Shown here: positions 23,712 through 32,456 of the stretch, piece after piece
Layout of the letters: the number at the start of each line of letters is the position of its first letter
Numbering within the stretch: the stretch's first letter is position 1
Source: Lachnoclostridium sp. UBA903
Lineage (GTDB): Bacteria > Bacillota > Clostridia > Lachnospirales > Lachnospiraceae
Reading direction: 5' to 3'
Length of the DNA stretch: 40,103 nt
NCBI GenBank assembly: GCA_002294045.1
Contig: DBEP01000089.1
Location: 663-40,765 of the forward strand
Notes under the pieces: generated by a model
The model's input: only the letters and a program-made list of their open reading frames with translations
Told to the model about the DNA's origin: nothing
The model's database searches: none
Program-made: the position numbers and the translations under genes

Positions 23712-25664
23712 TTATTGTTCAGCTTCCACTTTCTTAATCTCTTTGGTCCTGATTTCTTTGCATATATCATTGATAAAGGTATCCAACGGTTTCTGTCCCT
23801 CGTCCCCGAGATACCGGCTTCTGACGGAAACCAGGCTTTCTTCTTCCTCTTTCTGGCCTACAACCAACATATACGGAACACGGTCAAGCCTTGTTTCACG
23901 GATTTTATATCCGATTTTTTCCGCACGCTCATCCACACTGCAGCGAATTCCGCTGTTCATTAATTCCCTTTCCACATTTTTCGCATATTCATGGTACTTT
24001 TCGGAAATAGGAAGTACTCTTACCTGTTCCGGACATAACCAGGTAGGGAACAGTCCGGCATATTTTTCAATTAACCAGGCCAGGGTTCTTTCATAACAGC
24101 CTATACTGGTTCTGTGAATAATATATGGACGTACCTTTTCGCCGTTCTGGTCGATATAATACATATCAAACTGTTCCGCTATAATAGCGTCCCATTGAAT
24201 GGTAATCATGGTATCTTCTTTCCCATAGACATTCTTAGCCTGTATATCTACTTTAGGTCCATAAAAAGCAGCTTCTCCTTCCTCTTCCGTAAAAGGGATA
24301 CCCAGTTCTGTGAGCACATTCCGGATTCTTCCCTGGGTTTCCTCCCAGATTTCTTCCGTACCGATATATTTTTCCTTATTGTCAGGGTCCCATTTTGACA
24401 GGCGGTAGGTCACATCCTCATCCAAACCTAATGTTTTCAGACAGTATCTTGCCAAATCAAGACAGCTTTTGAATTCTTCATCCATCTGATCGGGTCTTAC
24501 AATCAGATGTCCTTCCGAAATGGTAAACTGGCGAACCCTTGTCAAACCGTGCATTTCGCCGGAATCCTCATTCCTGAAAAGAGTTGAGGTTTCTCCGTAA
24601 CGCAGCGGAAGATCCCTGTAAGATTTCTGGCTTGCCTTGTATACATAGTACTGGAACGGGCAGGTCATGGGACGGAGGGCATATACTTCCTTATCCTTCT
24701 CCTCATCTCCCAGAACAAACATCCCTTCCTTATAATGGTCCCAATGGCCTGAAATTTTATATAAATCACTTTTAGCCATAAAAGGAGTTTTGGTCCTTAC
24801 ATATCCCCTCTTTTCTTCCTCGTCCTCAATCCATCTCTGTAGAGTCTGAACAATCTTTACTCCGTTGGGCATGAGTAAGGGAAGCCCCTGTCCGATAACG
24901 TCAACCGTCGTAAAAATTTCCATTTCCCGGCCAAGTTTATTATGGTCACGCTTTTTGATGTCTTCCAGATGGACCAAATATTCTTCCAAATCCGCGTTTT
25001 TGGTATAGGCCGTTCCATAAACCCTGGTAAGCATTTTATTCTTCTCACTGCCTCTCCAATAAGCGCCGGAGGAAGATATTAATTTAATTGCTTTGATTCC
25101 CTTGGTGCTCATTAAGTGAGGCCCTGCACACAAATCTACAAAGTCTCCCTGCCTGTAGAAGGATATTTCGGCATCCTCCGGAAGGTCGCAGATTAATTCC
25201 ACCTTATAAGGTTCCCCCTTATCTTCCATAAATTTGACGGCTTCTTCCCTTGGCAAGGTAAACCGCTCCAGCTCGGCGCCTTCCTTGATAATTTTCTTCA
25301 TTTCTTTCTCTATTTTATCCAAGGCATCCCGGTCAAAAGGTTCCACATCAAAGTCATAGTAAAATCCGGTATCAATGGCAGGCCCGATTGCAAGTTTTGT
25401 TTCGGGATATAGGCGTTTTACCGCTTCTGCCAGTACATGGGAAGCAGTATGCCTGTAAGCTGCCTTGCCTGCCTCATCATGGAAGGTTAATATATTCAAT
25501 TCACAGTCTTCTGAAACTATGGTACGCAAATCCACCACTTTTCCGTTTATTTCACCGGCACACGCCATTCTGGCAAGGCCTTCGCTGATGTCCTTTGCAA
25601 TATCAATTACGGACATTGGGTTATCAAAAAGCTTAACAGAACCGTCTTTTAATGTAATCTTCAT
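23712..25664 (-). CDS. thrS: Threonine-tRNA ligase
   Basis: Threonyl-tRNA synthetase (650 residues, usual length) attaches Thr to tRNA-Thr and hydrolyses mischarged Ser-tRNA. The domains in order are the N-terminal TGS domain, the editing domain with HTASHVLAEAVKRLYP, the class II catalytic core with MTCPFQYYVY (zinc Cys) and FRNEDSGEMHGLTRVR, and the C-terminal anticodon-binding domain. AAAGGAGAG precedes the ATG. Expression is controlled by a T-box leader with an ACC specifier, so uncharged tRNA-Thr switches it on. Confidence 0.99.
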   Translation of the reverse strand: MKITLKDGSVKLFDNPMSVIDIAKDISEGLARMACAGEINGKVVDLRTIVSEDCELNILTFHDEAGKAAYRHTASHVLAEAVKRLYPETKLAIGPAIDTGFYYDFDVEPFDRDALDKIEKEMKKIIKEGAELERFTLPREEAVKFMEDKGEPYKVELICDLPEDAEISFYRQGDFVDLCAGPHLMSTKGIKAIKLISSSGAYWRGSEKNKMLTRVYGTAYTKNADLEEYLVHLEDIKKRDHNKLGREMEIFTTVDVIGQGLPLLMPNGVKIVQTLQRWIEDEEEKRGYVRTKTPFMAKSDLYKISGHWDHYKEGMFVLGDEEKDKEVYALRPMTCPFQYYVYKASQKSYRDLPLRYGETSTLFRNEDSGEMHGLTRVRQFTISEGHLIVRPDQMDEEFKSCLDLARYCLKTLGLDEDVTYRLSKWDPDNKEKYIGTEEIWEETQGRIRNVLTELGIPFTEEEGEAAFYGPKVDIQAKNVYGKEDTMITIQWDAIIAEQFDMYYIDQNGEKVRPYIIHRTSIGCYERTLAWLIEKYAGLFPTWLCPEQVRVLPISEKYHEYAKNVERELMNSGIRCSVDERAEKIGYKIRETRLDRVPYMLVVGQKEEEESLVSVRSRYLGDEGQKPLDTFINDICKEIRTKEIKKVEAEQ

Positions 25665-25729
25665 TTTAATCTCTCCTTTTATAATTTACTATCATTATTG
25701 TTTCTATCTTACAGGACATTTCCAGGCAC

Positions 25730-25753
25730 AATCATTTTTCAAACACACTCTGG
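25730..25753 (-). repeat. Dispersed repeat, copy E, in the thrS leader
   Basis: The minus strand reads CCAGAGTGTGTTTGAAAAAT, as in copy D. It lies between the T-box terminator and the thrS ribosome binding site, so it is transcribed in the thrS mRNA whenever antitermination occurs. Confidence 0.65.
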
Positions 25754-25760
25754 TATAAAA

Positions 25761-26045
25761 ATAAAAAACCCATCCCTTCCGAATTTGCCTGACTGGCAGT
25801 TTCGAAAGGGACGGGTTATATTCCGCGGTTCCACCCTTGTTGGAATTTAACGTAATTGACAGCTTAGGCAAACCGCTAAAATTCCCATCTTCATTGGATT
25901 ATAACGTAATCAACGGACCGGATTAGGGCCACTCCGAGGTAGTCTTCGGATGCCGTCCAATGAGATATTCTCAGCATATCATATCTCTCTCTGCAATATC
26001 TGACATCTTACTCGTCTCATCCACGTGTTATTATTATTGGATAAT
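25761..26045 (-). ncRNA. T-box riboswitch of thrS
   Basis: It contains the T-box sequence AGGGTGGAACCGCGG (25823-25837), Stem I with GACGAGTAAGATG, and the specifier ACC (25938-25940, Thr). The terminator pairs AACCCGTCCCTTTCGAA with TTCGGAAGGGATGGGTT and ends in a T run (25761-25817). Uncharged tRNA-Thr should pair with the specifier and the T-box bulge and let transcription continue into thrS. Confidence 0.96.
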
Positions 26046-26049
26046 TCTC

Positions 26050-26077
26050 ATTATAGCATTGTATAAATCTTTGTCAA
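26050..26077 (-). promoter_or_regulatory. Promoter of thrS
   Basis: On the minus strand TTGACA (26072-26077), a 16-bp spacer and TATAAT (26050-26055) start the T-box leader. It lies only about 10 bp after the acetyltransferase stop codon. Confidence 0.92.
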
Positions 26078-26087
26078 GAGGATTTTC

Positions 26088-26618
26088 TTATACTATCTGC
26101 TTTTCCATGACATAATCATCCATTACAAAGCCGTCGCCTATGTCGGTAACCTGAGTTCGAGTTTTTACAAAACCCTTTTTTTCATAAACTGTTATGGTAT
26201 TTTTGTTAAACCGGTTAACCGTAAGCCATATTTTTTTATAGCCCTTCCTACGGCACAAATCCGTCATAAAGGCAAATGCCAGACTGGCTATCCCATTTCC
26301 TCTATAATCCCTGCGCAGATATAATTTGCTTAAAAATAAGCTTTCCGGCGCTTCTTCCTTAATGGCAAAGTAACCGGCAAGGCTTTCTTTAACCATAATC
26401 TGAAAATAAGCGTATCCCTCTGTTTTTAACTGGCTGGCAATGGCAGGTTCGGACTGGAATTTATCTACCATATAATCGATTTGTTCGTTGTTTAAAATAG
26501 CTGTGAAATGTTCATGCCAGATTTCATCTGCGGCTGCGGCCACCTTTTTAATATCCTCTTTTGTCACAGCCGGCACAAAAATAACATTATTTTTATCAGA
26601 CGTTATCTCAGGTTTCAT
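26088..26618 (-). CDS. GNAT-family N-acetyltransferase
   Basis: This 176-residue GNAT protein transfers an acetyl group from acetyl-CoA to an amine; the substrate cannot be told. The acetyl-CoA motif A is LRRDYRGNGIASLAFAFMTD (about residues 102-121), and the C-terminal NKNTITVYEKKGFVKT is also typical. It is the third gene behind a glycosyltransferase and a YdcF-like gene, 19 bp after the latter, so it probably belongs to the same operon. Confidence 0.9.
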   Translation of the reverse strand: MKPEITSDKNNVIFVPAVTKEDIKKVAAAADEIWHEHFTAILNNEQIDYMVDKFQSEPAIASQLKTEGYAYFQIMVKESLAGYFAIKEEAPESLFLSKLYLRRDYRGNGIASLAFAFMTDLCRRKGYKKIWLTVNRFNKNTITVYEKKGFVKTRTQVTDIGDGFVMDDYVMEKQIV

Positions 26619-26637
26619 CCTATTTAAATCCTTTCTT

Positions 26638-27393
26638 CTATATATTCCCGGCTAATTTATCCTTCATTACGGCAAAAAATTCCCGGACATAATAGTTTAA
26701 TACCAATATATCGTCGGCAGGTGCACCTAAACCCTCTGCTCCGCCCAGCCCAAGTTTTTTTGAAATACCGAGAGCCCGGAAAATATGAAAACGGCTTGTA
26801 ACGATAACAACATTGTGATTTCCTTCCGCCATAAGCGCTTTACTGAAGAGAATATTTTCATAAGTATTTACAGATTGGTCCTCTTTCAGTATCCGTTCCG
26901 CCTTTATACCTTTAGTGATGAGGTACCGATACATTGCTTCGGCTTCGGAAATATCCTCACCGTCACCCTGCCCTCCTGATACGATTATCCTGGATGACTC
27001 GTTATCCGCAAGATATTCATAAGCCGTATCCAGCCGGTTTCTCAGTGCCCTGGATAAGGCAGTGCCTCTGACCTGGGCACCTAATACGATAACATAATCC
27101 GCTCCGGGGCCGGGCTGTTTACGGCCATTATAGATAATAATTCCCTCCACCAGCATGAAAAAGGCAATACCAAATAAAGTGATAAAAGTAAGACCAAATT
27201 TAACATGCTTTCCCAATTCTATTTTATAGGTAATCATAAGCCTAAGCAAAACGAATAAAATAAAGCACCCCAGGCAGGCAGTCACCCAAAACCACAAGAA
27301 TGCCGTATTCATTCCGGAATAAGACACAATTGCAACCGTATAACCCAAACTGAACAGGCCAACTAATAGAAATAAAACTGCCAATAAATTCAT
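26638..27393 (-). CDS. YdcF/SanA-like membrane protein (DUF218)
   Basis: This 251-residue protein has three N-terminal membrane segments (about 2-23, 29-52 and 66-89), then a DUF218 domain outside or at the membrane. Motifs are YVIVLGAQVRG, RIIVSGGQGDGEDISEAEAM and NTYENILFSKALM followed by VVIVTSRFH. Relatives (YdcF, SanA, ElyC) are linked to envelope or lipid-carrier metabolism. It lies between a GT4 glycosyltransferase (44 bp) and an acetyltransferase, which supports a cell-envelope role. Confidence 0.88.
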   Translation of the reverse strand: MNLLAVLFLLVGLFSLGYTVAIVSYSGMNTAFLWFWVTACLGCFILFVLLRLMITYKIELGKHVKFGLTFITLFGIAFFMLVEGIIIYNGRKQPGPGADYVIVLGAQVRGTALSRALRNRLDTAYEYLADNESSRIIVSGGQGDGEDISEAEAMYRYLITKGIKAERILKEDQSVNTYENILFSKALMAEGNHNVVIVTSRFHIFRALGISKKLGLGGAEGLGAPADDILVLNYYVREFFAVMKDKLAGNI

Positions 27394-27437
27394 GTAATTA
27401 CTCCATTTAACGTACTTATTGCGCCGCCCATATACAA

Positions 27438-28664
27438 TCAGGTACGGAACAGATAGCTGATTTTTTTAGATTCATGAGCCGCCCTCTGACTGGACACTGC
27501 ATCCCTCATAATCACTTCTTCGTATACTTTTTCTACATTACGCGCAAATTCTTCCGATGAATATTTCCTTACCTTTATTTTAGCATTCTCTCCGTAAGAT
27601 ATTCCGCTGTTATGAAATAACACGGCATCCAGTCCTCTTATGAGGCCATCCCGGTCCGAAAAGTCATAACCATTCAAGCCTGGTTCCAGAATATCTTCCA
27701 GGCATTTATCCTTTTTTGCCACCACCGGCAAACCGGCTGCCATGGCTTCTATATAAGTCAGTCCCTGGGTTTCACTCTGGGAGGCGCTTACAAAGACATC
27801 CCCCAGCTGATAATAAAGACCGATATTATCCCAGGGCTTAGGTCCGGTAAAAATAATTTTATCCTCCATATTTTTACGGGACACAGCCTGCTTTAAATGC
27901 TCCATCTCCGGGCCGCCGCCTACAATTAAGAACTTAATCCGCTCCCTTGATTGCATAAAATCCGGCATGGCTTCAATGATTTCGGATATATTCTTTTCCT
28001 TTGAAATTCTTCCCAAGTAAAGAAGCACCTTATCCCCGGGACCGATACCGTATTGCTTTCTTAATTCCAGAACCTCCTCTTTCGGATAGATGTCAGGATT
28101 AAATTTCTTAAGGTTTACACCTGTCGGGACAACGGAGATATCCTTAAATACACTGTAATTTAACAGTAATTCCCTTACTTTCTCCGTGGGTACGATTACC
28201 TGCTCCACAGTATTGCAGCATATTCTTGAAAATACTCTTACAAAAGCCTTTGCTCTTTTATCTATGGTTTTAATATGGGTTACATTTAAATAGTGAGTAT
28301 AGTCTTCATAAATGGTATGATAGGTGTGCACCGTGGGCAGCTTTAACTCTTTTGCCATAATACGTCCAAATATACCCAGGGAAAATTCCGTATGGGTATG
28401 TATTAAATCAAGATTCAGTTTTTTAATCAGGGCAGCTAATTTAGGCTGATAAAATAATCCCACTCTTCTTTCCGTGATGAATACACAGGGCAGACTGGGT
28501 ACCCTGAATACATTGTGTTCAAATTCCGGTGCACCTGGTGTTGTGGTAGTAAATACATATACGGTATGGCCGATTTCTTCCAGCTCCGTTTTAAGCATAA
28601 ATACGGAATTGGCAACACCGTTAATCTCAGGATAGTAAGTCTCTGTAAATAAACCTATATTCAA
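27438..28664 (-). CDS. GT4-family glycosyltransferase, probable TTG start
   Basis: This 408-residue GT-B enzyme adds a sugar from a nucleotide donor to a lipid or other acceptor. It has the N-terminal MNIGLFTETYYPEINGV motif and the C-terminal ASQSETQGLTYIEAMAAGLP, with the donor-binding Glu pair. The general look is that of the diacylglycerol glucosyltransferase group, but I am not certain of the acceptor. AGAGGAG lies 8 nt before TTG (28664), which gives the expected family N-terminus. A GTG at 28673 lies inside the ribosome binding site. It is first in an operon with ydcF and the acetyltransferase. Confidence 0.9.
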   Translation of the reverse strand: MNIGLFTETYYPEINGVANSVFMLKTELEEIGHTVYVFTTTTPGAPEFEHNVFRVPSLPCVFITERRVGLFYQPKLAALIKKLNLDLIHTHTEFSLGIFGRIMAKELKLPTVHTYHTIYEDYTHYLNVTHIKTIDKRAKAFVRVFSRICCNTVEQVIVPTEKVRELLLNYSVFKDISVVPTGVNLKKFNPDIYPKEEVLELRKQYGIGPGDKVLLYLGRISKEKNISEIIEAMPDFMQSRERIKFLIVGGGPEMEHLKQAVSRKNMEDKIIFTGPKPWDNIGLYYQLGDVFVSASQSETQGLTYIEAMAAGLPVVAKKDKCLEDILEPGLNGYDFSDRDGLIRGLDAVLFHNSGISYGENAKIKVRKYSSEEFARNVEKVYEEVIMRDAVSSQRAAHESKKISYLFRT

Positions 28665-28764
28665 TAGTAACACTCCTCTTTCCCTAATATGCTATATATT
28701 AATGCTAAGTTTTAATAACAAGAACAAAAGCCTAAACGCATTTTCCAACTAACAACTGACGTAT

Positions 28765-29157
28765 TCAGGTATTTCCAATTAATTTATCCTTTTCCAGAAT
28801 ATGATGCACAAGCCAGTCATTTAAAAACTCCAATATGTCCATTAAGGTGCCTGTCTGATTATGATCCATTTGTTCAAAATCTATGGCCTCGAGTTTTTCA
28901 ATGAAATCGTCATGCTCCACTTTATGAGAAAGATACCTTTTATACTGGATACTCTGCATATAAGCTTCTTCATCCGCAAAATGCAGTATAGCATAATTTT
29001 TCAGATTTTCGATAATTTTGACTATATGATCAAATTTATCTGCAATGAATTCATCTTTTAATACCTGATAGGCTTCATCTGCAATCCGGAATAATTCCTT
29101 GTGTTCCCTGTCAATCAGTTCGATGCCGGTATAATATTCCTCTTTCATTTCATACAT
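28765..29157 (-). CDS. Bacteriohemerythrin
   Basis: This 130-residue four-helix hemerythrin domain protein binds O2 at a di-iron site. Likely ligands visible in order are the His of DREHKELF, HFADEEAYM (His and Glu), the His residues of YLSHKVEHDDF, and HHILEKD (His and Asp). In anaerobes such proteins are thought to sense, store or scavenge oxygen. The ATG at 29157 has GGGAGG 6 nt upstream; an upstream ATG at 29181 falls in the structured leader repeat. It is preceded by a shortened copy of the leader element that also precedes dnaE and the ABC exporter. Confidence 0.92.
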   Translation of the reverse strand: MYEMKEEYYTGIELIDREHKELFRIADEAYQVLKDEFIADKFDHIVKIIENLKNYAILHFADEEAYMQSIQYKRYLSHKVEHDDFIEKLEAIDFEQMDHNQTGTLMDILEFLNDWLVHHILEKDKLIGNT

Positions 29158-29163
29158 AATTAT

Positions 29164-29220
29164 CCTCCCTTCCTGGGGCACGCTTTATGCGCATGAGGTT
29201 GAAAGTGGACTTCTTTCAAC
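29164..29220 (-). promoter_or_regulatory. Structured leader repeat, short copy (bacteriohemerythrin)
   Basis: Hairpin 1 is GTTGAAAG-AAGTCCA-CTTTCAAC (29198-29220), followed by CTCA, then hairpin 3 starting TGCGCATAAAGCGTGC, then the Shine-Dalgarno AGGAAGGGAGG. The middle hairpin of the other two copies is missing exactly between CTCA and TGCGC. It ends at the ribosome binding site. Confidence 0.7.
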
Positions 29221-29308
29221 GTATCCTTCTCTTCTCTTATGTTACCGATTGTTATTATCAGCTCCGGGAATCATTGTCGCCTAAAGCCTCTGCTTCAGAG
29301 GAGCACTC
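29221..29308. other. Intergenic sequence with small hairpin
   Basis: This separates sfsA and the bacteriohemerythrin gene. CCTCTG-CTT-CAGAGG near 29286-29300 is a small stem after the sfsA stop codon. There is no clear T run on either strand. It may be a weak end-of-gene structure. The hemerythrin promoter must lie here, but I see no strong boxes. Confidence 0.4.
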
Positions 29309-29989
29309 TCAAAGAATGACCGGCACCTCATCCCTTATTTCCATTCCGTTCATAGTAACCTCACAATCCACAGCCAGTATATGCACTCCCAATTCTGCAG
29401 CCTCACGCAATGCTTCACCAAATTCCGGATCGGTAAAATCATTGGGTTTAAAGTATAATACGTCTTTCATCTGGACCACAAAAATAAGGTAGGCCAAAAA
29501 ACCTTCCTGCCTGCACCGGCATAATTCCTTTATATGCTTCACGCCCCTTTCAGTTGGTGCGTCCGGAAAAAGCACTATTCCGTTATCTTCCAGCGTTACC
29601 CCCTTTACTTCCATATATATTTTTTCCTTACGGGTTTCAATGTAAAAATCAAATCTGGAACTGCCATAGGTTTTTTCTGATTTCAATAAAGTAATGTCGT
29701 TTAACAAACCGCCTTTTAGCAGCCATTCAGAAACAGCCCTGTTAGGAGCCTGTGAATCTATATTAATTATCCGCTTCCCCTTTTTGACTCCAATAACAGA
29801 ATATTTCGTTTTTCTTGCCGGGTTATCCGATTTCTGCACATATACGACCGCACCGGGAATCAGCAGTTCCCTGCACCGCCCCGTATTCTTTACATGACAG
29901 GTTTGCACCTGATCCTCTATCTTTACAAAGGCTATAAACCGGTTTGGTCTTGAGCAGAAGATTCCGGCCAGCATGTTATCATAATTCAT
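29309..29989 (-). CDS. sfsA: SfsA family protein (sugar fermentation stimulation protein homologue)
   Basis: This 226-residue SfsA protein is typical in length. Family features include the N-terminal RPNRFIAFVKIE with an OB-like fold, CHVKNTGRCRELLIPGA and the catalytic-like segments SRFDFYI and YMEVKGVTLE, followed by FPDAPTERGVKHIKEL. The name comes from an E. coli maltose-growth phenotype. Relatives are predicted nucleases with a restriction-like fold, and the true role is not settled. It is a single gene upstream of bacteriohemerythrin. Confidence 0.95.
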   Translation of the reverse strand: MNYDNMLAGIFCSRPNRFIAFVKIEDQVQTCHVKNTGRCRELLIPGAVVYVQKSDNPARKTKYSVIGVKKGKRIINIDSQAPNRAVSEWLLKGGLLNDITLLKSEKTYGSSRFDFYIETRKEKIYMEVKGVTLEDNGIVLFPDAPTERGVKHIKELCRCRQEGFLAYLIFVVQMKDVLYFKPNDFTDPEFGEALREAAELGVHILAVDCEVTMNGMEIRDEVPVIL

Positions 29990-30316
29990 AATAGCCCCCG
30001 TTACTTATTTGTTTATAATATACTTTCTATAGTGTTTCAATTATATCACTTCTATAATACCGAATCAATAAGATTCCATATTTAAGCGGCGGATGTATTT
30101 GGATTATTTCAGAATTTAATTATTTTGTAAATTTATTATATTTTATTAATTATTTGGTAAAAATTTATATAAGTTTTACTTTATTTTTCTACTGCTTTAC
30201 CTTATAATGGAACTAAACATTTCTTTATTTTAATAATAATAATTTTTTAGTAAGAAAATCATTTAAACTGTATAACAAATAACAATAATTGCATATACTG
30301 TTTATCGAAAGGAAGT
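29990..30316. other. Very AT-rich divergent intergenic region
   Basis: This separates sfsA (minus) and the small membrane protein (plus). On the plus strand a TATAAT near 30203-30208 has only a weak -35 match upstream (TTTATT), so it is a tentative promoter. No ORF, RNA or repeat is recognisable. Confidence 0.45.
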
Positions 30317-30619
30317 ATGAAGATCATGAAAAAATTTGGAAAGTTTTTATTTGGTACGGTATCCGTTGCAACAATTGCATGTGGTGCTTATTACTTGTAC
30401 AAAAACTTAGTGAATAAGGACTCTTCTGATGATTTTGATGAATTTGAAGATGAATTCGAAGACTTCGATACCGAAGACGAGGATACCACTGATCAAAATA
30501 AAAAAGATACAAGGGAATATGTTTCAATCAATATTACTTCGGAAGGATCTGACCAAATTACTCCTGAGGATAAAGCCTCAGCTGCCGAGACCGTTACAGA
30601 AGAACCGATAGAAGAATAG
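30317..30619 (+). CDS. Small membrane-anchored acidic protein
   Basis: I do not recognise this protein of about 100 residues. It has a short basic start, one membrane segment (GKFLFGTVSVATIACGAYYL) and then a strongly acidic tail (FDEFEDEFEDFDTEDEDTTD) with further Glu/Thr-rich sequence to the end. No catalytic motif is seen. The start is uncertain: the ATG at 30317 is very near AAAGGAAG, and the ATG at 30326 is about 10 nt away and gives an MKKFGKFLFG N-terminus. It is a single-gene unit with its own terminator. Possible roles include a cation-binding or envelope-associated peptide. Confidence 0.7.
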   Translation: MKIMKKFGKFLFGTVSVATIACGAYYLYKNLVNKDSSDDFDEFEDEFEDFDTEDEDTTDQNKKDTREYVSINITSEGSDQITPEDKASAAETVTEEPIEE

Positions 30620-30627
30620 GTTTGAAA

Positions 30628-30678
30628 AATGGGCCTGTTGCAAAATATATTATGAATTTTGCAGCAATCCCATTTTTT
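30628..30678. terminator. Bidirectional terminator between the acidic protein and ZIP genes
   Basis: ATGGG...TTGCAAAAT pairs with ATTTTGCAG...CCCAT and is followed by seven T on the plus strand. The complementary strand has five T after the stem, so it can end both converging transcripts. Confidence 0.88.
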
Positions 30679-30707
30679 TATGCAAATCATTGCAAAAACT
30701 CCTTCAC

Positions 30708-31508
30708 TTATCCCAGGGCAATATCTAAGAACGTCATTACCATAAAACCTATCATGGTTCCGATAGTGGCTGAATGTCCATACAGATGAGAATCGTTCTG
30801 GGACTCGGGAATCAATTCTTCCACAACAACAAAAATCATGGCACCTGCTGCGAAGGAAAGGGCATAGGGAAGCAGCCAGCCTATGGAACTGGCTAACCAG
30901 GCACCTAATATTGCCGCAATAGGTTCCACAATCCCGGACGCCTGCCCATACATAAAACTTTTCCATCTGGAAAGCCCTTCTCTGCGAAGGGGTATGGATA
31001 CGGCAGCACCTTCCGGAAAGTTCTGCAATCCAATACCAATGGCCAGGATAACCGCACTGGATACTGTGGCGGTTTCCACACTTCCGGCCGTACCAAAAGC
31101 AACACCATAGGAAAGACCTTCCGGAAAATTGTGCAGTGTAATCGCTGTTACCAACAAAATACTTCTTCTTAAAACCGCCTTCTTCTTTTGTATACCGCCT
31201 CCTCTTGGCTCATCCTCCATATGATGAATATGAGGCAGAAATTTATCAGCCGAAAATAAGAAGAGTCCTCCAAGGCCAAAACCGCCTACTACAGACAGCC
31301 ATGGAAATCTGGACGTTTCACTTAATTCAAGCGCCGGAAGCAGCAAAGACCAAAAAGATGCCGCTATCATAATTCCGGATGCAAACCCCAGCATTAAATT
31401 TAGTATCTTGGGTTTTATTTCTTTAAAGAAAAATACCATGGCTGCCCCGGCAGCTGTCATACCCCAGGTAAACAGTCCTCCCAATAAAGCCATCATAATC
31501 GGATTCAT
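30708..31508 (-). CDS. ZIP-family divalent metal transporter
   Basis: This 266-residue ZIP protein imports zinc or other divalent metals across the membrane. It has eight predicted membrane segments. The metal-site motifs are HNFPEGLSYGVAFG and NFPEGAAVSIPLRREG. A His-containing loop, FLPHIHHMEDEPRGGG, links TM3 and TM4 as in many ZIPs. It follows the sigma/anti-sigma pair by 47 bp in the same direction and could be read from the same promoter. Its start has AAAGGGGGA upstream. Confidence 0.92.
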   Translation of the reverse strand: MNPIMMALLGGLFTWGMTAAGAAMVFFFKEIKPKILNLMLGFASGIMIAASFWSLLLPALELSETSRFPWLSVVGGFGLGGLFLFSADKFLPHIHHMEDEPRGGGIQKKKAVLRRSILLVTAITLHNFPEGLSYGVAFGTAGSVETATVSSAVILAIGIGLQNFPEGAAVSIPLRREGLSRWKSFMYGQASGIVEPIAAILGAWLASSIGWLLPYALSFAAGAMIFVVVEELIPESQNDSHLYGHSATIGTMIGFMVMTFLDIALG

Positions 31509-31555
31509 TCAGGAATCCCCCTTTCTTTAACCTTATCTTTCGTCGTAATTACATT

Positions 31556-32455
31556 TTACTTCAAAGAAAGAAAAAAGTCATCCATTTGTTTCAGCAGGGT
31601 TTCCATATTCTCCGTCACATATTCCGCAGGATCGCTCTCTTGGGATTTATTCCCGGGCATCACCCGGATGTTCTCTCCAAAGGTTATAGTATATGCCTGT
31701 TTTTCTGCCAACCTTATCTCCACTTTATAGCTCCAGTCATCATCATATTTAATGTCTTCGGAATCCTTTAAAGTTAAAGGATATTCATCCAGCAGCGAAT
31801 AGAATTCGTTCACTTTATCCCCTGCCTTAGTCAGGGTTATATCCGTTCCGTCTTTTTTTGAAACGTTAAATACTTCTACCGATTCAAATGTGACGGGATA
31901 CAATGCGGAAAGCAATTCTCCTCCCATAACGGAACCCTTTTCCGTACCTTCCGTTTGTTCTTTTATGCCAGCATCAGCTGAAGATGATTCCGGACTTTCA
32001 CCGGGGGCCGCGTTTTCTATTTCAAACGTTGTCGAATCCATGGCCAGCTTATCGTCGGCAGTGCCGTTTAAAGCCGAATCATCCGCTGTTGTACCGTAAA
32101 TATCCGCCGTTCCCGACTCTGCTGCCGAATCTCCGGCAGCCCCTGTGCTGTAATTGATTTGTGCATCTTTTTTATTCCCAGGTAAACCGTTTTGGGCCAC
32201 ACGAATGCCAACAAGCAGTACTAAAATCACTGCTGCCGCACTGACAAGCCTCCGAACGGGAAAATGTCTTATTTTTTCAGCTTCCTGCAGCCGTTCTTCC
32301 TGTAGTTCGGATTCCTTAACCGCCTTTAAAGTCCTTGCGATTAAATCTTCCGATACCGTAATCTTATCAATGTCAAAAGAGGCATTCAGATGGTCTTTCA
32401 AATTTAAATTATCCAAATCACCGGGATGGCTGTTCTTTTTATTATTCTTTTCCAC
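31556..32455 (-). CDS. Membrane anti-sigma factor-like protein, GTG start
   Basis: This 299-residue single-pass protein has a cytoplasmic N-terminus with FDIDKITVSEDLIARTLKAV, a segment also seen in anti-sigma proteins of clostridial ECF systems. It has one membrane segment at about 68-87, an Asp/Ser/Thr/Ala-rich linker (about 95-185) and a C-terminal extracellular domain of unknown type. The GTG start at 32455 lies one base after the sigma stop codon and has GGGAGG 7 nt upstream, inside the sigma gene, so translation is probably coupled. It should hold the sigma factor inactive until an envelope signal arrives. The function is inferred from position and shape. Confidence 0.85.
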   Translation of the reverse strand: MEKNNKKNSHPGDLDNLNLKDHLNASFDIDKITVSEDLIARTLKAVKESELQEERLQEAEKIRHFPVRRLVSAAAVILVLLVGIRVAQNGLPGNKKDAQINYSTGAAGDSAAESGTADIYGTTADDSALNGTADDKLAMDSTTFEIENAAPGESPESSSADAGIKEQTEGTEKGSVMGGELLSALYPVTFESVEVFNVSKKDGTDITLTKAGDKVNEFYSLLDEYPLTLKDSEDIKYDDDWSYKVEIRLAEKQAYTITFGENIRVMPGNKSQESDPAEYVTENMETLLKQMDDFFLSLK

Positions 32456-32456
32456 C

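Noticed and set aside
30618..30631. Possible sixth copy of the AGAGCGTGTTTGAAAAAT repeat (GGTTTGAAAAATGGG)
   Set aside because: Only TTTGAAAAAT matches, and these bases belong to the terminator after the acidic protein gene.
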